Positions 16,865 to 26,469 are shown, numbered from the stretch's first letter. The stretch: DNA of 53,727 bases from JAHJHG01 sp964463425 (GCA_964463425.1 CAYXBV010000004.1:1-53727); one strand, 5' to 3'. Program-made: numbers and translations. Notes: generated by a model not told the origin, from the sequence alone.

Positions 16865-17575
16865 ATGGATAAACATACAATTAAAGCTGAAAAAAGAAAG
16901 ATATTAGGACAAAAGGTCAAAACTCTTAGAAAAGAAGGTATTTTACCTGCAAACATATATGGCAAAAAAGTAAAATCGTTAGCAGTTCAATTGCCTTTAA
17001 ATGAGTTTGAAAAAATATACAAAGAAGCAGGTGAGACAGGAATTATAGAAGTTTCTGTAGATGGAACAAAAAGGCCTGTACTTATTAACAATATTCAAAG
17101 ACACCCAGTTACAGACCTTCCCTTACATGTGGATTTTCTTCAGGTTGATCTTAAAGAAAAAGTTACGGCAGATGTGCCTGTTGATCTTATTGGAGAATCT
17201 CCGGCCGAAAAGAGCGGTTTGGGTACAGTAGTTCAGCACGTTAACGAAATACAAGTAGAGGCCTTGCCGGCTGATTTGCCTGAAAAATTTGAAATAGATT
17301 TATCCAAGCTAACAGAAGTAGATCAGGCTGTATTTGTAAAGACATTGGCAGTTGACTCAAAGAAGGTAGAAATCAAGAACGATGCAGAACAAATTCTTGT
17401 TAAGGTAGAACCTCTTCGTAAGGAAGAGGAAGCACCAGCCCCAGTAGAAACTGAGGAAGAAGGAGAAGGTGCTGAAGAGACAGAAGAAGGTGCTTCTGAG
17501 GAAAAAGCGACGGGTGAAGAGGGAGAAGAGAAAAAAGAAGATAAGCCAGAAGAAAAAAGTGAAAATAAAGCCTAA
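16865..17575 (+). CDS. rplY: 50S ribosomal protein L25 (Ctc/TL5 form)
   Basis: This 236-residue protein binds 5S rRNA in the large subunit. I chose the ATG 2 nt after the DUF4012 stop. The N-terminal L25 domain has the family start KRKILGQKVKTLRKEGILPANIYG and continues to HVDFLQVD. The second, TL5/Ctc-type beta domain follows (about 95-180). A tail of about 50 residues is very rich in Glu and Lys, as often seen in long Ctc proteins. Its gene is immediately downstream of an unrelated membrane-protein gene, and a terminator-like hairpin sits just before it, so expression may be controlled there. Confidence 0.92.
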   Translation: MDKHTIKAEKRKILGQKVKTLRKEGILPANIYGKKVKSLAVQLPLNEFEKIYKEAGETGIIEVSVDGTKRPVLINNIQRHPVTDLPLHVDFLQVDLKEKVTADVPVDLIGESPAEKSGLGTVVQHVNEIQVEALPADLPEKFEIDLSKLTEVDQAVFVKTLAVDSKKVEIKNDAEQILVKVEPLRKEEEAPAPVETEEEGEGAEETEEGASEEKATGEEGEEKKEDKPEEKSENKA

Positions 17576-17931
17576 AGGGCGCTTCTTAATTTCACTAACA
17601 TTTCCGAATTAGGACTAATTCTCTCTATTTCCATTAATGCTTCGTTAGCGCCAGTAAAATTTCCTTCGTTTAATCTTAGTTGAGCTAGCTCATACCATCC
17701 GTTAAGATAGTTCCTATTGTCATAAAGAAAAACCTCCCAAAAGACAATTTCATTCCGCGAGCATTGTTTCTCTGTTGAGACCCCTAATACCGCGTTTTCT
17801 TTCAGGAAATGGTTGAGATTGTGTGTGGCGAGAAGAAGTAGAAAAACAATTCCAACAGAAATAAAAAGATAGCTAGTTTCCTTTTGAAAGTTGACCTTGC
17901 TCTTCTTTGTTTTGGCAGCTTGTTTGGGCAT
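17572..17931 (-). CDS. Small membrane-anchored protein with TPR-like helices
   Basis: This 119-residue protein has a basic start (KQAAKTKKSKVNF), one membrane segment (about 22-40) and a short outside domain. Residues about 68-112 look like one tetratricopeptide-type helix pair (YLNGWYELAQLRLNEGNF, then ANEALMEIERISPNSE). No function can be assigned. It converges with rplY, overlapping its stop by 4 nt, and diverges from the next gene with a 27-nt interval. TPR-like anchored proteins are frequent in CPR genomes. Confidence 0.55.
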   Translation of the reverse strand: MPKQAAKTKKSKVNFQKETSYLFISVGIVFLLLLATHNLNHFLKENAVLGVSTEKQCSRNEIVFWEVFLYDNRNYLNGWYELAQLRLNEGNFTGANEALMEIERISPNSEMLVKLRSAL

Positions 17932-17949
17932 TGCTTTATGTTATATAGT
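17920..17949 (+). promoter_or_regulatory. Promoter of the PsbP-like gene, overlapping the divergent gene start
   Basis: TTGTTT (17920-17925), an 18-bp spacer and TATAGT (17944-17949) precede the ATG at 17959 by 9 nt. The -35 lies inside the divergent gene on the other strand. The expected transcript is nearly leaderless. Confidence 0.45.
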
Positions 17950-17958
17950 TACCTTAGT

Positions 17959-18909
17959 ATGGATGATAATAATTCAGTTAATCAAGAGTCTTTTGAAAAG
18001 CAGAAAATAGAGCAGCTTGAAAAGGAAATTGGGAACATAGGAAATAATCCAGCGGATGTAGCACCCACACCACAAACCCCAACTGTTCAAGCTTCACCAC
18101 CAGTTCAAGCAAATCAAACTAATATTCCTACAGAGGTAAATCCACAAGGATTGAAAAAATCAAAAGGGCTTTTGTGGACAGGAGTAGTCTTATTGTTATT
18201 GTCACTTGTGGGTATAGGTGGCTACTATCTTGGCTCTAATAAATCAGTAGTTGTACCAGTTCCTTCGGCTAGTCCAACCCAACTACCAACTCCATTTCCT
18301 AATCCTACAGACGATTGGAGTATATATACGGACCCATCGCGGTTATTTACTTTAAAATACCCAGAAGAGGCAATAATTTTAAATCAATCCGATAATCAAC
18401 AAAGTAAAGATTACACATTGTTTGTTAGTGTGGTTCCTATTGATGAAATTGAAGATAGTCCGCTTAATTTTACTAAAGCAAACGCCCTAGAGGATGTCGA
18501 AAGCCTAAAAAATGGTGAATATGGAGCAAAAGTAGGAGCTTCCATGCCAGAATCCGAAAAAGTAATTTCAATAAAGGATATAAATGCAAAGATGTATGTA
18601 AGTACCTGGAGCGCAGGAGCCTGCAGTGTTCAAATGAGGAGAACTATGTTTCTCTATTACAACAACCAAAGAATAATGCTGAGTTTGGATGCAAACAGTG
18701 AGCTGATTAAAACGATTATAAAAGAGGCGCCCGAATATTTCCTTGCAGATAAAAGTAATTGCAATGGGTCCGACGATTGGGCTAGAGATACAGAGGGAGA
18801 TATAAAGTTTATTCAAGACTTAATGGATAAAAGCAATTCTTCGGCAGCAGCCACCGCTTGGTATGAAACCTTTGATCAAATCCTCTCTACTTTCGAATTT
18901 GTTGAATAA
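17959..18909 (+). CDS. Membrane-anchored protein with PsbP-like domain
   Basis: This 316-residue protein is read from the ATG at 17959; an earlier start would run into the divergent neighbour. Residues 1-70 are a cytoplasmic Gln/Pro-rich stretch, then one membrane segment (about 72-93), a Pro/Ser/Thr linker, and an outside domain whose DWSIYTDPSRLFTLKYPEE start is typical of PsbP-like domains in CPR proteins. Two cysteines in the outside domain could form a disulfide. The function is unknown. It converges on valS with 21 nt between the stops. Confidence 0.6.
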   Translation: MDDNNSVNQESFEKQKIEQLEKEIGNIGNNPADVAPTPQTPTVQASPPVQANQTNIPTEVNPQGLKKSKGLLWTGVVLLLLSLVGIGGYYLGSNKSVVVPVPSASPTQLPTPFPNPTDDWSIYTDPSRLFTLKYPEEAIILNQSDNQQSKDYTLFVSVVPIDEIEDSPLNFTKANALEDVESLKNGEYGAKVGASMPESEKVISIKDINAKMYVSTWSAGACSVQMRRTMFLYYNNQRIMLSLDANSELIKTIIKEAPEYFLADKSNCNGSDDWARDTEGDIKFIQDLMDKSNSSAAATAWYETFDQILSTFEFVE

Positions 18910-18930
18910 ATTATTACTTCAAGTAACTTT

Positions 18931-21015
18931 TTAACTGTTTGGCCAAGGGGCGTTAATTAAAAGAGGGGAGTCAAATCGGTCTTTTCCAGTTTGCCAAATA
19001 GCTTCTGTAACAAAAGGCATAAATGGATGAATTAGTTTCAAAGATTCTTGCAAGACAAACTCAAGTGTCTTTTGAGCATTTTCTTGTCTATTCTTGGTCT
19101 TTTCTAGGTAATCATTCGCAAATCTTTTCCAGATAAAGTCATATATTTCTTCTGCGGCCTCACTTAATCTGTATTTGTCCATTAGGCGGGTAACAACTTT
19201 TGAGGTTCTCCTCAAGTCTTTGATAATTTCGTTGTCATCATCATTTCTTTTGGTTCTTTTACCAGAAGGGTTTGCCAATATGTATCTAGCAACGTTCCAT
19301 ATTTTATTGCCAAAATTTCTTTGACCTCTTACATTGTCTTCAGATAGAACCATGTCATTTTCAACTAATGCACCCCAGACAACAGCCATTCGCAAAGCGT
19401 CTGCGCCATATTTTTTGGTCATCTCAATAGGATCAATAACATTACCTTTTGATTTACTGATCTTTTGTCCATTTTTATCCCTAACGAGTCCGTGGATAAG
19501 AACGTCTTTGAACGGAACTTCTCCTGTGACATATATTCCCAACATAATCATTCGAATAACCCAGAAGGGGAGTATGTCGTAAGCTGTTTCCATTACACTA
19601 GTTGGATAAAAATTATTAAAATCATCGGGTTGTCCTGTTTGCAGTGTGGCAAAAGGCCATTGCCCAGAAGAAAACCAGGTGTCGAAGGTATCCGTGTCCT
19701 GTGTTAGTTTGTCATGGGAACAAAAAGCACACTTTTTTGGTGCTTCACCATCAGTTATTGTCCATTCAAGACATTTTCCGCACCTATATGCAGGTATCCT
19801 GATTCCCCAAGTAATTTGTCGACTAATGTTCCAATCTCTTAAGTTTTTTAGCCAGTGTTTAGCTATTTTTTCATATCTTTTTGCAGGGAACTTAACTTCT
19901 CCTTCTTTTATGGCTGTAAAAGCCTTTTTTGATAATGATTCTACTTTTACGAACCACTGCTTGGAAAGCATCGGTTCAATTAGCCCTTTGTCTCGATAAC
20001 AAACGCTGACCGTATGGTGTATTTTTTCTATTTTTTTAATTTTGCCGGCTTCCTTCAGATCCTCAACAACGATCTTTCTAGCCTTTTTTGAATAAAGGCC
20101 AATGTATTTTTCTGGAGTGTTAATCATATGACCGTGTTCATCAATAACGGCGATTCTGGGAAGATTGTGTTTCTGGCCTATTTCAAAATCAGTAGCATCA
20201 TGTCCTGGAGTTACCTTTAAGGCGCCAGTACCAAACTCAGGATCAACCAGTGTATCAGCGATAATAGGGATCTCGCGATTTACGAGTGGTAGTTTGGCTG
20301 TTTTGCCAATCATCTTTTTATATCGACTGTCTTTAGGGTTAACGGCAATGGCCACATCTGCAAATATTGTTTCAGGTCTGGTTGTGGCAATTGTTATTGA
20401 GCCGTAGTTAATATAATAAAATTCGTCATCTCTTTCAACGTGATTTACTTCTAGTTGAGAGAAGGCCGTTCCACAGCGAGGGCAATAGTTAATAATTCTT
20501 TCCCCACGATATATTAATCCATCGTCATATAGTTTTTTAAATGTCTTGTAAACGATTTTTACAATTTTGGGATCAAGGGTGAACCTGCTTCGACTCCAAT
20601 CACACGATGCTCCTAGGGCACGCAGTTGGTTCTCCATGTTGTCTCGATATTTCATTACATGGTCCCATATCATTTTGTATAAAGTTTCTTGATCGTAATC
20701 AAAGCGACTCTTACCTTCTTTGGCGAGCTTTTTTTCAAAAACGTACTGTGTTTCAATTCCGGCATGATCAGCTCCAGGGAGCCATAAGGTGGGCTCACCC
20801 TTCATTCTGTGATATCGCGTTAATATGTCTTCGATGGCAACAAAGCGAGCGTGACCAATATGGAGGTCGTCGTTTGCGTTTGGAGGAGGCATGATAATCG
20901 TAAAGGGTTTTTTGTTGTTTTTGCCCTTACTTACCTTGGGAGAAAAAGCTCCAGATTTTTCCCAGAGTTTATATGTCTGTTCTTCGTGTTGTTTATGATC
21001 GTAACTTTTATCCAT
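18931..21015 (-). CDS. valS: Valyl-tRNA synthetase (short form)
   Basis: Class I synthetase that charges tRNA-Val. Motifs present are the HIGH signature in DDLHIGHAR, the KMSKS signature as GQKISKSKGNV, and the editing domain with ATTRPETIF. Zinc-type cysteine pairs occur in YCPRCG and, further on, CGKCLEW with CAFC. From the ATG at 21015 it has 694 residues, clearly shorter than the usual 870-950; the C-terminal coiled coil that clamps tRNA is missing, and the protein ends after the anticodon-binding helical domain. Such trimming is known in CPR. It lies 59 nt after tsaD on the same strand, with a TATAAT-like element just before its ATG. Confidence 0.95.
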   Translation of the reverse strand: MDKSYDHKQHEEQTYKLWEKSGAFSPKVSKGKNNKKPFTIIMPPPNANDDLHIGHARFVAIEDILTRYHRMKGEPTLWLPGADHAGIETQYVFEKKLAKEGKSRFDYDQETLYKMIWDHVMKYRDNMENQLRALGASCDWSRSRFTLDPKIVKIVYKTFKKLYDDGLIYRGERIINYCPRCGTAFSQLEVNHVERDDEFYYINYGSITIATTRPETIFADVAIAVNPKDSRYKKMIGKTAKLPLVNREIPIIADTLVDPEFGTGALKVTPGHDATDFEIGQKHNLPRIAVIDEHGHMINTPEKYIGLYSKKARKIVVEDLKEAGKIKKIEKIHHTVSVCYRDKGLIEPMLSKQWFVKVESLSKKAFTAIKEGEVKFPAKRYEKIAKHWLKNLRDWNISRQITWGIRIPAYRCGKCLEWTITDGEAPKKCAFCSHDKLTQDTDTFDTWFSSGQWPFATLQTGQPDDFNNFYPTSVMETAYDILPFWVIRMIMLGIYVTGEVPFKDVLIHGLVRDKNGQKISKSKGNVIDPIEMTKKYGADALRMAVVWGALVENDMVLSEDNVRGQRNFGNKIWNVARYILANPSGKRTKRNDDDNEIIKDLRRTSKVVTRLMDKYRLSEAAEEIYDFIWKRFANDYLEKTKNRQENAQKTLEFVLQESLKLIHPFMPFVTEAIWQTGKDRFDSPLLINAPWPNS

Positions 21016-21074
21016 TTGTGTGTTAAGGCTAGGTTGCTTTGAATTATACAACAAAGCTTACTCTGGAAAGAGAC

Positions 21075-22100
21075 CTAAAATTCACTAGTAATTGTAAGTT
21101 GGGGATCAGCATTGATATCTTGCCATGGCACTGGGTTGTTGTGATAAAAAGAATGAGAGGCAATATAAGCGGCATTATCTGTACAAAGCTCGGGTGATGG
21201 TACGAAGAGTTCGATATTGGGAAAATTTTTATTAATTGCAGATTTAAATTTGTTTTTTAGGCGAGTATTAGCAGCCACTCCTCCAGCGAGAAGGACAGAT
21301 TTAGGCTTATATTCTACTAGGGCACGTAGGGTTTTCTTTATTAGTACATCAACAATTGCTTCTTGAACTTCGGCGGCTATCTTTTGTTTTTCTTCTTTGT
21401 TTAGTTTTTTGTTTTTTACCTCATTTAGCACGGCTGTTTTTAATCCCGAAAAACTCCAATCATAATTTTTCTCATGAATAATTGGTCGAGGAAAGAAGGA
21501 CATTTTAATATCAGGGTTTTCTGAAATATACTTTTCAGCTTGAGCTGATATTTCTGGTCCTCCAGGATAGGGGAGGCCCAATAACCTAGCTGTTTTATCG
21601 AAAGCTTCTCCTGCAGCATCGTCCTTTGTGCCCCCGATCCAATTTAACTGCTCGTGGCTTTTCATAATTACTAAGTCGGTATGTCCACCAGAGACAACAA
21701 GTGCGAGAGCGGGAAACCTGGGTGGCTTCTCTGTGTTTAGCCAGTTAGCATAAATATGAGCGGACAAATGATTAACAGGAATAATGGGTTTATGCCAAAG
21801 TATTGACAAAGTTTTTGCCGTTTCTATACCCACCAAAAGCGAGCCGATTAAACCCGGTCCGTAAGTAACGGCAATAGCGTCAATTTCTTCTTTTTTTATT
21901 TTTGCTTTTTCTAAGGTGGAGCTTATTACTGGAATAATGCTTTTAATTTGTTGTCGGGCTGCATTTTCAGGAATAATTCCTCCAGTGACCGCATGCATTT
22001 CGGCTGAAGAGGCCACAACGTTCGCAAGAATTTTTGTACCATCTTTAACTACGGCGGCCGCTGTTTCATCGCAACTGGTTTCGATTCCTAGTATATTCAT
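21075..22100 (-). CDS. tsaD: tRNA threonylcarbamoyladenosine (t6A37) transferase TsaD
   Basis: This 341-residue enzyme transfers the threonylcarbamoyl group to A37 of ANN-decoding tRNAs. The family start ILGIETSCDETAAAVV, the metal-binding histidines in NHLSAHIYANW, VVSGGHTDLV, and the C-terminal TDNAAYIA are all present. I chose the ATG at 22100, which gives the standard MNILGIETSCDE N-terminus; an upstream in-frame extension adds seven odd residues. It lies between the VanW gene and valS on the same strand. The partner genes tsaB, tsaE and tsaC are not in the window. Confidence 0.96.
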   Translation of the reverse strand: MNILGIETSCDETAAAVVKDGTKILANVVASSAEMHAVTGGIIPENAARQQIKSIIPVISSTLEKAKIKKEEIDAIAVTYGPGLIGSLLVGIETAKTLSILWHKPIIPVNHLSAHIYANWLNTEKPPRFPALALVVSGGHTDLVIMKSHEQLNWIGGTKDDAAGEAFDKTARLLGLPYPGGPEISAQAEKYISENPDIKMSFFPRPIIHEKNYDWSFSGLKTAVLNEVKNKKLNKEEKQKIAAEVQEAIVDVLIKKTLRALVEYKPKSVLLAGGVAANTRLKNKFKSAINKNFPNIELFVPSPELCTDNAAYIASHSFYHNNPVPWQDINADPQLTITSEF

Positions 22101-22177
22101 AGTTCTTTTTGACGGAAACACGTGAGTAAAATAGCCTCCGAAGAAAATATGAAATGGGCGTTGTTAATATGCATGGT

Positions 22178-23965
22178 TTATTGAGTCGCTGGCCCCGTAC
22201 CCCTTAAGAAAATAGCTTGCCAAGGTTTGTAGTTCGAATAGAAGGTTTTATTATAAATTGTTTCGCCCTCTCTCAGAACAGTGTATGTAAAACGACTTTT
22301 AGCTCCCCACGCTTTCCAGTCTATTTGCTTTATGGTTCCCTCAGGGAGAGATGGATCATCGGTATAAAGATCTTCAGGTGGTGGAACAACGTCTGTAACA
22401 ATTGGCTTAGTTGTACTGGCTGTTCTCCCGTCAGAAGTTCCATATATTTCAAAGACGAGACTGGCAGCAGCGGTATTAGTTATCGTTTGAATAAGAAGAT
22501 GTCCTGGTGTGTCATTTTTAAATTTAAGATCGGTAGTCGGACTATAAACGGTTGCGTCAAAACCAACAGAGGAGTCTTGTTCGTAATACCCAACCCTATA
22601 TGCATGAGCGCGCCTTTCAATTACTGGAAGACCAGCATCGAGAATGGCTCTAAAAAGAGTCGTTGAAACCTGACAAACGCCACCACCATCACCAAGGACC
22701 GTTTTTCCGTCTTTAATGATATATGCTTGTTGATATCCGGTTAACTGCGAAACGTCTCCCAAGATATTGTTAAAAGAAACAGTTTCTCCTGGTGTAACAA
22801 GAACGCCATTAAACATAGTAGCGGCATGAGAAAGATTGTGAACCCTAGAAGAAATAGATCCTCGATAACGAGAAGACCCCCGACCAATAAGTTGGTTAAT
22901 TCCTAAATTGTTAACGTCGCCGGTTTCTATGTCCGGAGCTTTTGTTTCGTAAGGTATTTCAATAGACACGCTTTTGTCTCCCGTTGATTCGAGTGTTCTC
23001 AAGTTCCCTTCAATCATGCTAGATAGAGAACTAATGGTTATTTCTACACCTTTCTTTGCGGGGGAGAATTCCTTAACCCTTCCTTCTTCAAAAATAAAAG
23101 TTGAATTATGGGGGGCGCGATTAGTATCGGAAGCAATATCAATCACAAGAGTATTGATTTGTTCATCATTATATTCCTCAGTTGGGTTTAGTAGTGCGAA
23201 CAATTCATCGTTTCTATATGTATACGTCTGGTACTCAAATGTTAAATAAAGGCTCTTATTTATGAGGTTTTCTACTCTTGTTCTAAATACGTCAGCTTCG
23301 CTATCTGTTATAGAAGGGTCAATCTCTTTGAGTGGAATATTGATAGAATCAGTATCGAAATATGCGAGAGATTGGCCAATGTTGTTTCTTAGTTGTTCGA
23401 CATCCAGGTCTTGCCCAGCCTGTCCTTTTTCAATAACAATCTGTCCGCTTATAAGTTTTGCTGAAGGTTGAATTGGTTCTGTGGAAGCTTGTTCTGAGAT
23501 ATCCAATATGGTTTCAAGCAGCAACTCTTCGTTTAGGGACAGCCTTAGTCCCTGATTTGTTTTTCTAAAAGGAATGTTTATTTTTTGCCAAATGTCGTAG
23601 AAGATATTGCCTGTTTTATCAAGAGAATATGCGGCCTGAGCAGACTTTTGAAAATCATATGAAAAAGCGACTTTTTCCAAGCCGATATCAAAAACCTGAT
23701 CGTTTACTTCAAGGGTAATTTTTTGAGGGGGATTGATATTTGTTGAAAGAATTTTTATTGCCTCTTCAGGTGTCTTTCCTCCCAATGATATTCCGGCAAC
23801 AAAAACCCCAGGTGAAATTCTCCCAAGGAAAAGAAGAAAGTACGCGACAATTAAAAAAAGGACAAACCCGAAAACTTTTAAGCAGGTATTAACAGTATTA
23901 CCCTTTTTAAGTGTTTTTAGCTTTGTTTCCAGCTTTTTTTTGAATTTCTTGTTGAGTATCCTCAC
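22178..23965 (-). CDS. VanW family surface protein with peptidoglycan-binding-4 domains
   Basis: This 595-residue protein begins at a GTG. A Lys-rich start is followed by one membrane segment (about 30-50), then ISPGVFVAGISLGGKTPEEA, the typical opening of a peptidoglycan-binding-4 (PG_binding_4) domain, probably repeated to about residue 330. The VanW domain (about 370-510) shows TPGETVSFNNILG and GGGVCQVSTTLF, and a G5-like tail follows. VanW-type proteins are widespread surface proteins of Gram-positive bacteria and CPR; their exact action is unknown, though the cysteine-containing GGGVCQ motif suggests a transpeptidase- or ligase-like fold. The gene diverges from the solute-binding protein gene over 45 nt. 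Confidence 0.85.
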   Translation of the reverse strand: MRILNKKFKKKLETKLKTLKKGNTVNTCLKVFGFVLFLIVAYFLLFLGRISPGVFVAGISLGGKTPEEAIKILSTNINPPQKITLEVNDQVFDIGLEKVAFSYDFQKSAQAAYSLDKTGNIFYDIWQKINIPFRKTNQGLRLSLNEELLLETILDISEQASTEPIQPSAKLISGQIVIEKGQAGQDLDVEQLRNNIGQSLAYFDTDSINIPLKEIDPSITDSEADVFRTRVENLINKSLYLTFEYQTYTYRNDELFALLNPTEEYNDEQINTLVIDIASDTNRAPHNSTFIFEEGRVKEFSPAKKGVEITISSLSSMIEGNLRTLESTGDKSVSIEIPYETKAPDIETGDVNNLGINQLIGRGSSRYRGSISSRVHNLSHAATMFNGVLVTPGETVSFNNILGDVSQLTGYQQAYIIKDGKTVLGDGGGVCQVSTTLFRAILDAGLPVIERRAHAYRVGYYEQDSSVGFDATVYSPTTDLKFKNDTPGHLLIQTITNTAAASLVFEIYGTSDGRTASTTKPIVTDVVPPPEDLYTDDPSLPEGTIKQIDWKAWGAKSRFTYTVLREGETIYNKTFYSNYKPWQAIFLRGTGPATQ

Positions 23966-24010
23966 AAGTAGTATGATAACATTTAGGTTAGATTAAGAGT
24001 AATTTTTATT

Positions 24011-25519
24011 ATGTCTGCTCAAGATAATTCTTCACCAATTCAGGCCAATCCGGTGCAACCGCAGACACAAGGTGCAAGTCCCGTGCCTCCTGTGTCAACG
24101 GGGTTTAAGCCTATTGTTGAAGCAAGGCCTGTTTTGAAACAAAATGAAAACACATCAGGAGTGAAACAACCAGTAAATGCACCTAGTCCGGAGGCGCCTC
24201 CGCCACCTAAAAAGGGCTTTCCCAAGATAGTGCCAATTTTGGGGGTAATCGTTTTGGTTTTAATATTGGCTTTTGTTGTCTGGAAACTGGTTTTACCCAA
24301 GATGAGTAAAAACAAAGAAATAACCCTAACATGGTGGGGTTTATGGGAGGATTCGGCAACAATTGCACCCCTTATATCTGAATACGAGCAACAGAATCCG
24401 AACGTTAAGATAAATTATGTAAAGCAATCGCATCAAGATTATAGAGAAAGATTAACAAACGCTTTGGCTAAGGGAACCGGGCCTGACATATTTAGATTTC
24501 ACAACACATGGGTTCCTATGTTTAAAGGCGAGTTAGACAGTGTGCCGGCATCTGTGATGAGTGCGGCAGAATACGCAGAAGGATATTATTCAATTATTTC
24601 TTCCGACTTGGCCAATGAGACTGGTCTGGCTGGTATTCCTCTTGGCTATGACGCTTTAACACTATATATAAATGAAGACATATTTAAACAAGCTGATAAA
24701 AGTATTCCAACAACTTGGGATGACTTAAGGCAACTAGCAATTGAATTAACAACAAAAGACGAAAGAGGAACTATTACTCAAGCAGGAGTTGCTCTTGGAA
24801 GAACAGAGAACGTAGACCACTGGCCGGAAATACTAGGATTGATGATGTTGCAAAATGGGGCGAACCCCGCTAAACCAACGGACAAGCGAGCAGAAGACGC
24901 ATTAACATATTTCACAATTTTTTCTTCCGTTGACGGTGTTTGGGATGAAACCCTACCCGCATCGACCGTTTCTTTTGCGGCGGGCAAGCTAGCAATGTAT
25001 ATTGGGCCAACCTGGCGCTCTTTTGAGATAAGTCAACAAAATCCAGCAATAAACTACATAACAGTTTCGCTTCCTCAGCTACCCAAGGATTCTCCAAATC
25101 AACCGGATATATCTTATGCAACTTATTGGGCAGAGGGGGTATGGACAAGAAGTCCGAATAAGGAAGTCGCTTGGGATTTCATGAACTTTATTTCTAGTAA
25201 GGAGTCTTTAGAGAAGATCTATCAAAATGCCAGCAAAACAAGAATGTTTGGGGAGCCCTATCCAAGAATAGATATGGCAGAATTATTAGTTGAGCATCCG
25301 ATTGCGAGTTCCGTTATTGCTCAAGCACCTGACGCACAAAGTTGGTATTTGGCTTCACGAACTTTTGATGGACCGACGGGGATAAATACACAGATAGCAA
25401 ACTACTATAAAGATGCAATAAACGCTGTTAATTTGGGTGAGCGATCAGACAAAGCGCTTGTAACAGTTGCTGCTGGAGTAGCTCAAATTCTTTCTCAATA
25501 TGGTTTAATTAGCCAATGA
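24011..25519 (+). CDS. Membrane-anchored extracellular solute-binding protein (sugar-type)
   Basis: This 502-residue protein has a Pro/Gln-rich cytoplasmic start, one membrane segment (about 73-95), and an outside domain of the family-1 solute-binding type. Marks are TLTWWGLWEDSATIAPLISEYE at its start, GTGPDIFRFHNTWVP, YGIPLGYDALTLYIN-like spacing, and WDFMNFISSKE near the end. It is not a lipoprotein: there is no lipobox cysteine, and the anchor lies about 75 residues in. No permease or ATPase gene lies nearby, so it may bind sugars or oligosaccharides without its own ABC transporter. Its TGA overlaps the next ATG. Confidence 0.82.
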   Translation: MSAQDNSSPIQANPVQPQTQGASPVPPVSTGFKPIVEARPVLKQNENTSGVKQPVNAPSPEAPPPPKKGFPKIVPILGVIVLVLILAFVVWKLVLPKMSKNKEITLTWWGLWEDSATIAPLISEYEQQNPNVKINYVKQSHQDYRERLTNALAKGTGPDIFRFHNTWVPMFKGELDSVPASVMSAAEYAEGYYSIISSDLANETGLAGIPLGYDALTLYINEDIFKQADKSIPTTWDDLRQLAIELTTKDERGTITQAGVALGRTENVDHWPEILGLMMLQNGANPAKPTDKRAEDALTYFTIFSSVDGVWDETLPASTVSFAAGKLAMYIGPTWRSFEISQQNPAINYITVSLPQLPKDSPNQPDISYATYWAEGVWTRSPNKEVAWDFMNFISSKESLEKIYQNASKTRMFGEPYPRIDMAELLVEHPIASSVIAQAPDAQSWYLASRTFDGPTGINTQIANYYKDAINAVNLGERSDKALVTVAAGVAQILSQYGLISQ

Positions 25520-26427
25520 GCTTAATTACAGAAACAAATAAGGACAAAGAAAAACATTCAAAGTCTTCTCAAATGATTCTTCTCGGCGAAAAAGAAATAT
25601 CAAGTTTAATATATCACGACATTTTTGATTATCCACTAACACCCCTAGAACTTATTAATTGGACAGCTGGAGAAAAGGTTGTTTTTAAAAACACAGAAGA
25701 TATAAAAATTTCAACAAAAAACGGCTTCCTTTTTCTTGATGGAAAAGAGGGCTGCACACTTAAGCGCCTAATGAGGAAAAGAGTTTCAAAGAGAAAAATT
25801 GAAAAAGCAAAAAAGGCAGCCAAAATATTGTCTTTTTTACCGTCACTTAAAATGATTGGTGTTACTGGAGCTTTAGCCATGAACAACGCCAATGAGGAGT
25901 CAGATATAGATTTTCTATTAGTAACCAGCAAGGGCGCTCTTTGGACCACTCGTCTTTTGATTTTGGCGGTTTTGAGGATGTTTGGTATTCCTAGGCGGAA
26001 ATATGGTGATAAAAGAACAAAAGACAGATTGTGTTTAAATATTTGGCTCGACGAGAGCGATTTGGCTTGGAATAAAAAGAGTAGAAACATTTTTACAGCT
26101 CATGAAATATCTCAAATAATACCAATTCTTAATAAGAACAGTGTTTACGAAAAACTACTTTCAGTAAACAGCTGGATCACTGATTATTGGCCAAATGCGA
26201 CGAATGCAAGAGCGGGGAGAGAAAAAACCAAAAGTAAGCAAAAAAGAAATGGTCCAGTGACAAGGTTGATAGAATTATTAGCCAGAGATATGCAATATAA
26301 ATATATGAAAAAAAAGATCACCCGCGAAACAGTTACTTCGACGCGAGCTTTGTTTCATCCCGTTGATTGGGCAAGCGTTATCTTTTCAAAACTAGAGGTA
26401 TATATGGGCAAGAAATCATCGCTTTAA
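25516..26427 (+). CDS. Nucleotidyltransferase-domain protein
   Basis: This 303-residue protein has a polymerase-beta-type nucleotidyltransferase core: IGVTGALAMNNANEESDIDFLLV (about 112-134), in which the Gly-Ala loop and the Asp-x-Asp metal pair are visible. The N-terminal part (about 20-80) looks like a winged helix, IYHDIFDYPLTPLELINW. Related CPR proteins are found near glycosyltransferases, but the substrate is unknown. It overlaps the solute-binding gene by 4 nt (ATGA), which implies coupled translation, an unusual pairing. Confidence 0.6.
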   Translation: MSLITETNKDKEKHSKSSQMILLGEKEISSLIYHDIFDYPLTPLELINWTAGEKVVFKNTEDIKISTKNGFLFLDGKEGCTLKRLMRKRVSKRKIEKAKKAAKILSFLPSLKMIGVTGALAMNNANEESDIDFLLVTSKGALWTTRLLILAVLRMFGIPRRKYGDKRTKDRLCLNIWLDESDLAWNKKSRNIFTAHEISQIIPILNKNSVYEKLLSVNSWITDYWPNATNARAGREKTKSKQKRNGPVTRLIELLARDMQYKYMKKKITRETVTSTRALFHPVDWASVIFSKLEVYMGKKSSL

Positions 26428-26439
26428 ATAAATTAGGTA

Positions 26440-26469
26440 TTGACAATAAGGAGACTTCTTTACTAAAAT
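26440..26469 (+). promoter_or_regulatory. Promoter of groES-groEL
   Basis: A consensus TTGACA (26440-26445), an 18-bp spacer and TAAAAT (26464-26469) lie 43 nt before the groES ATG. The -10 abuts a CIRCE-like inverted repeat. Confidence 0.7.

Noticed and set aside
18912..18932. Hairpin plus T-run after the PsbP-like gene
   Set aside because: Only about 4 bp of stem can form with a usable loop, too weak to call a terminator.
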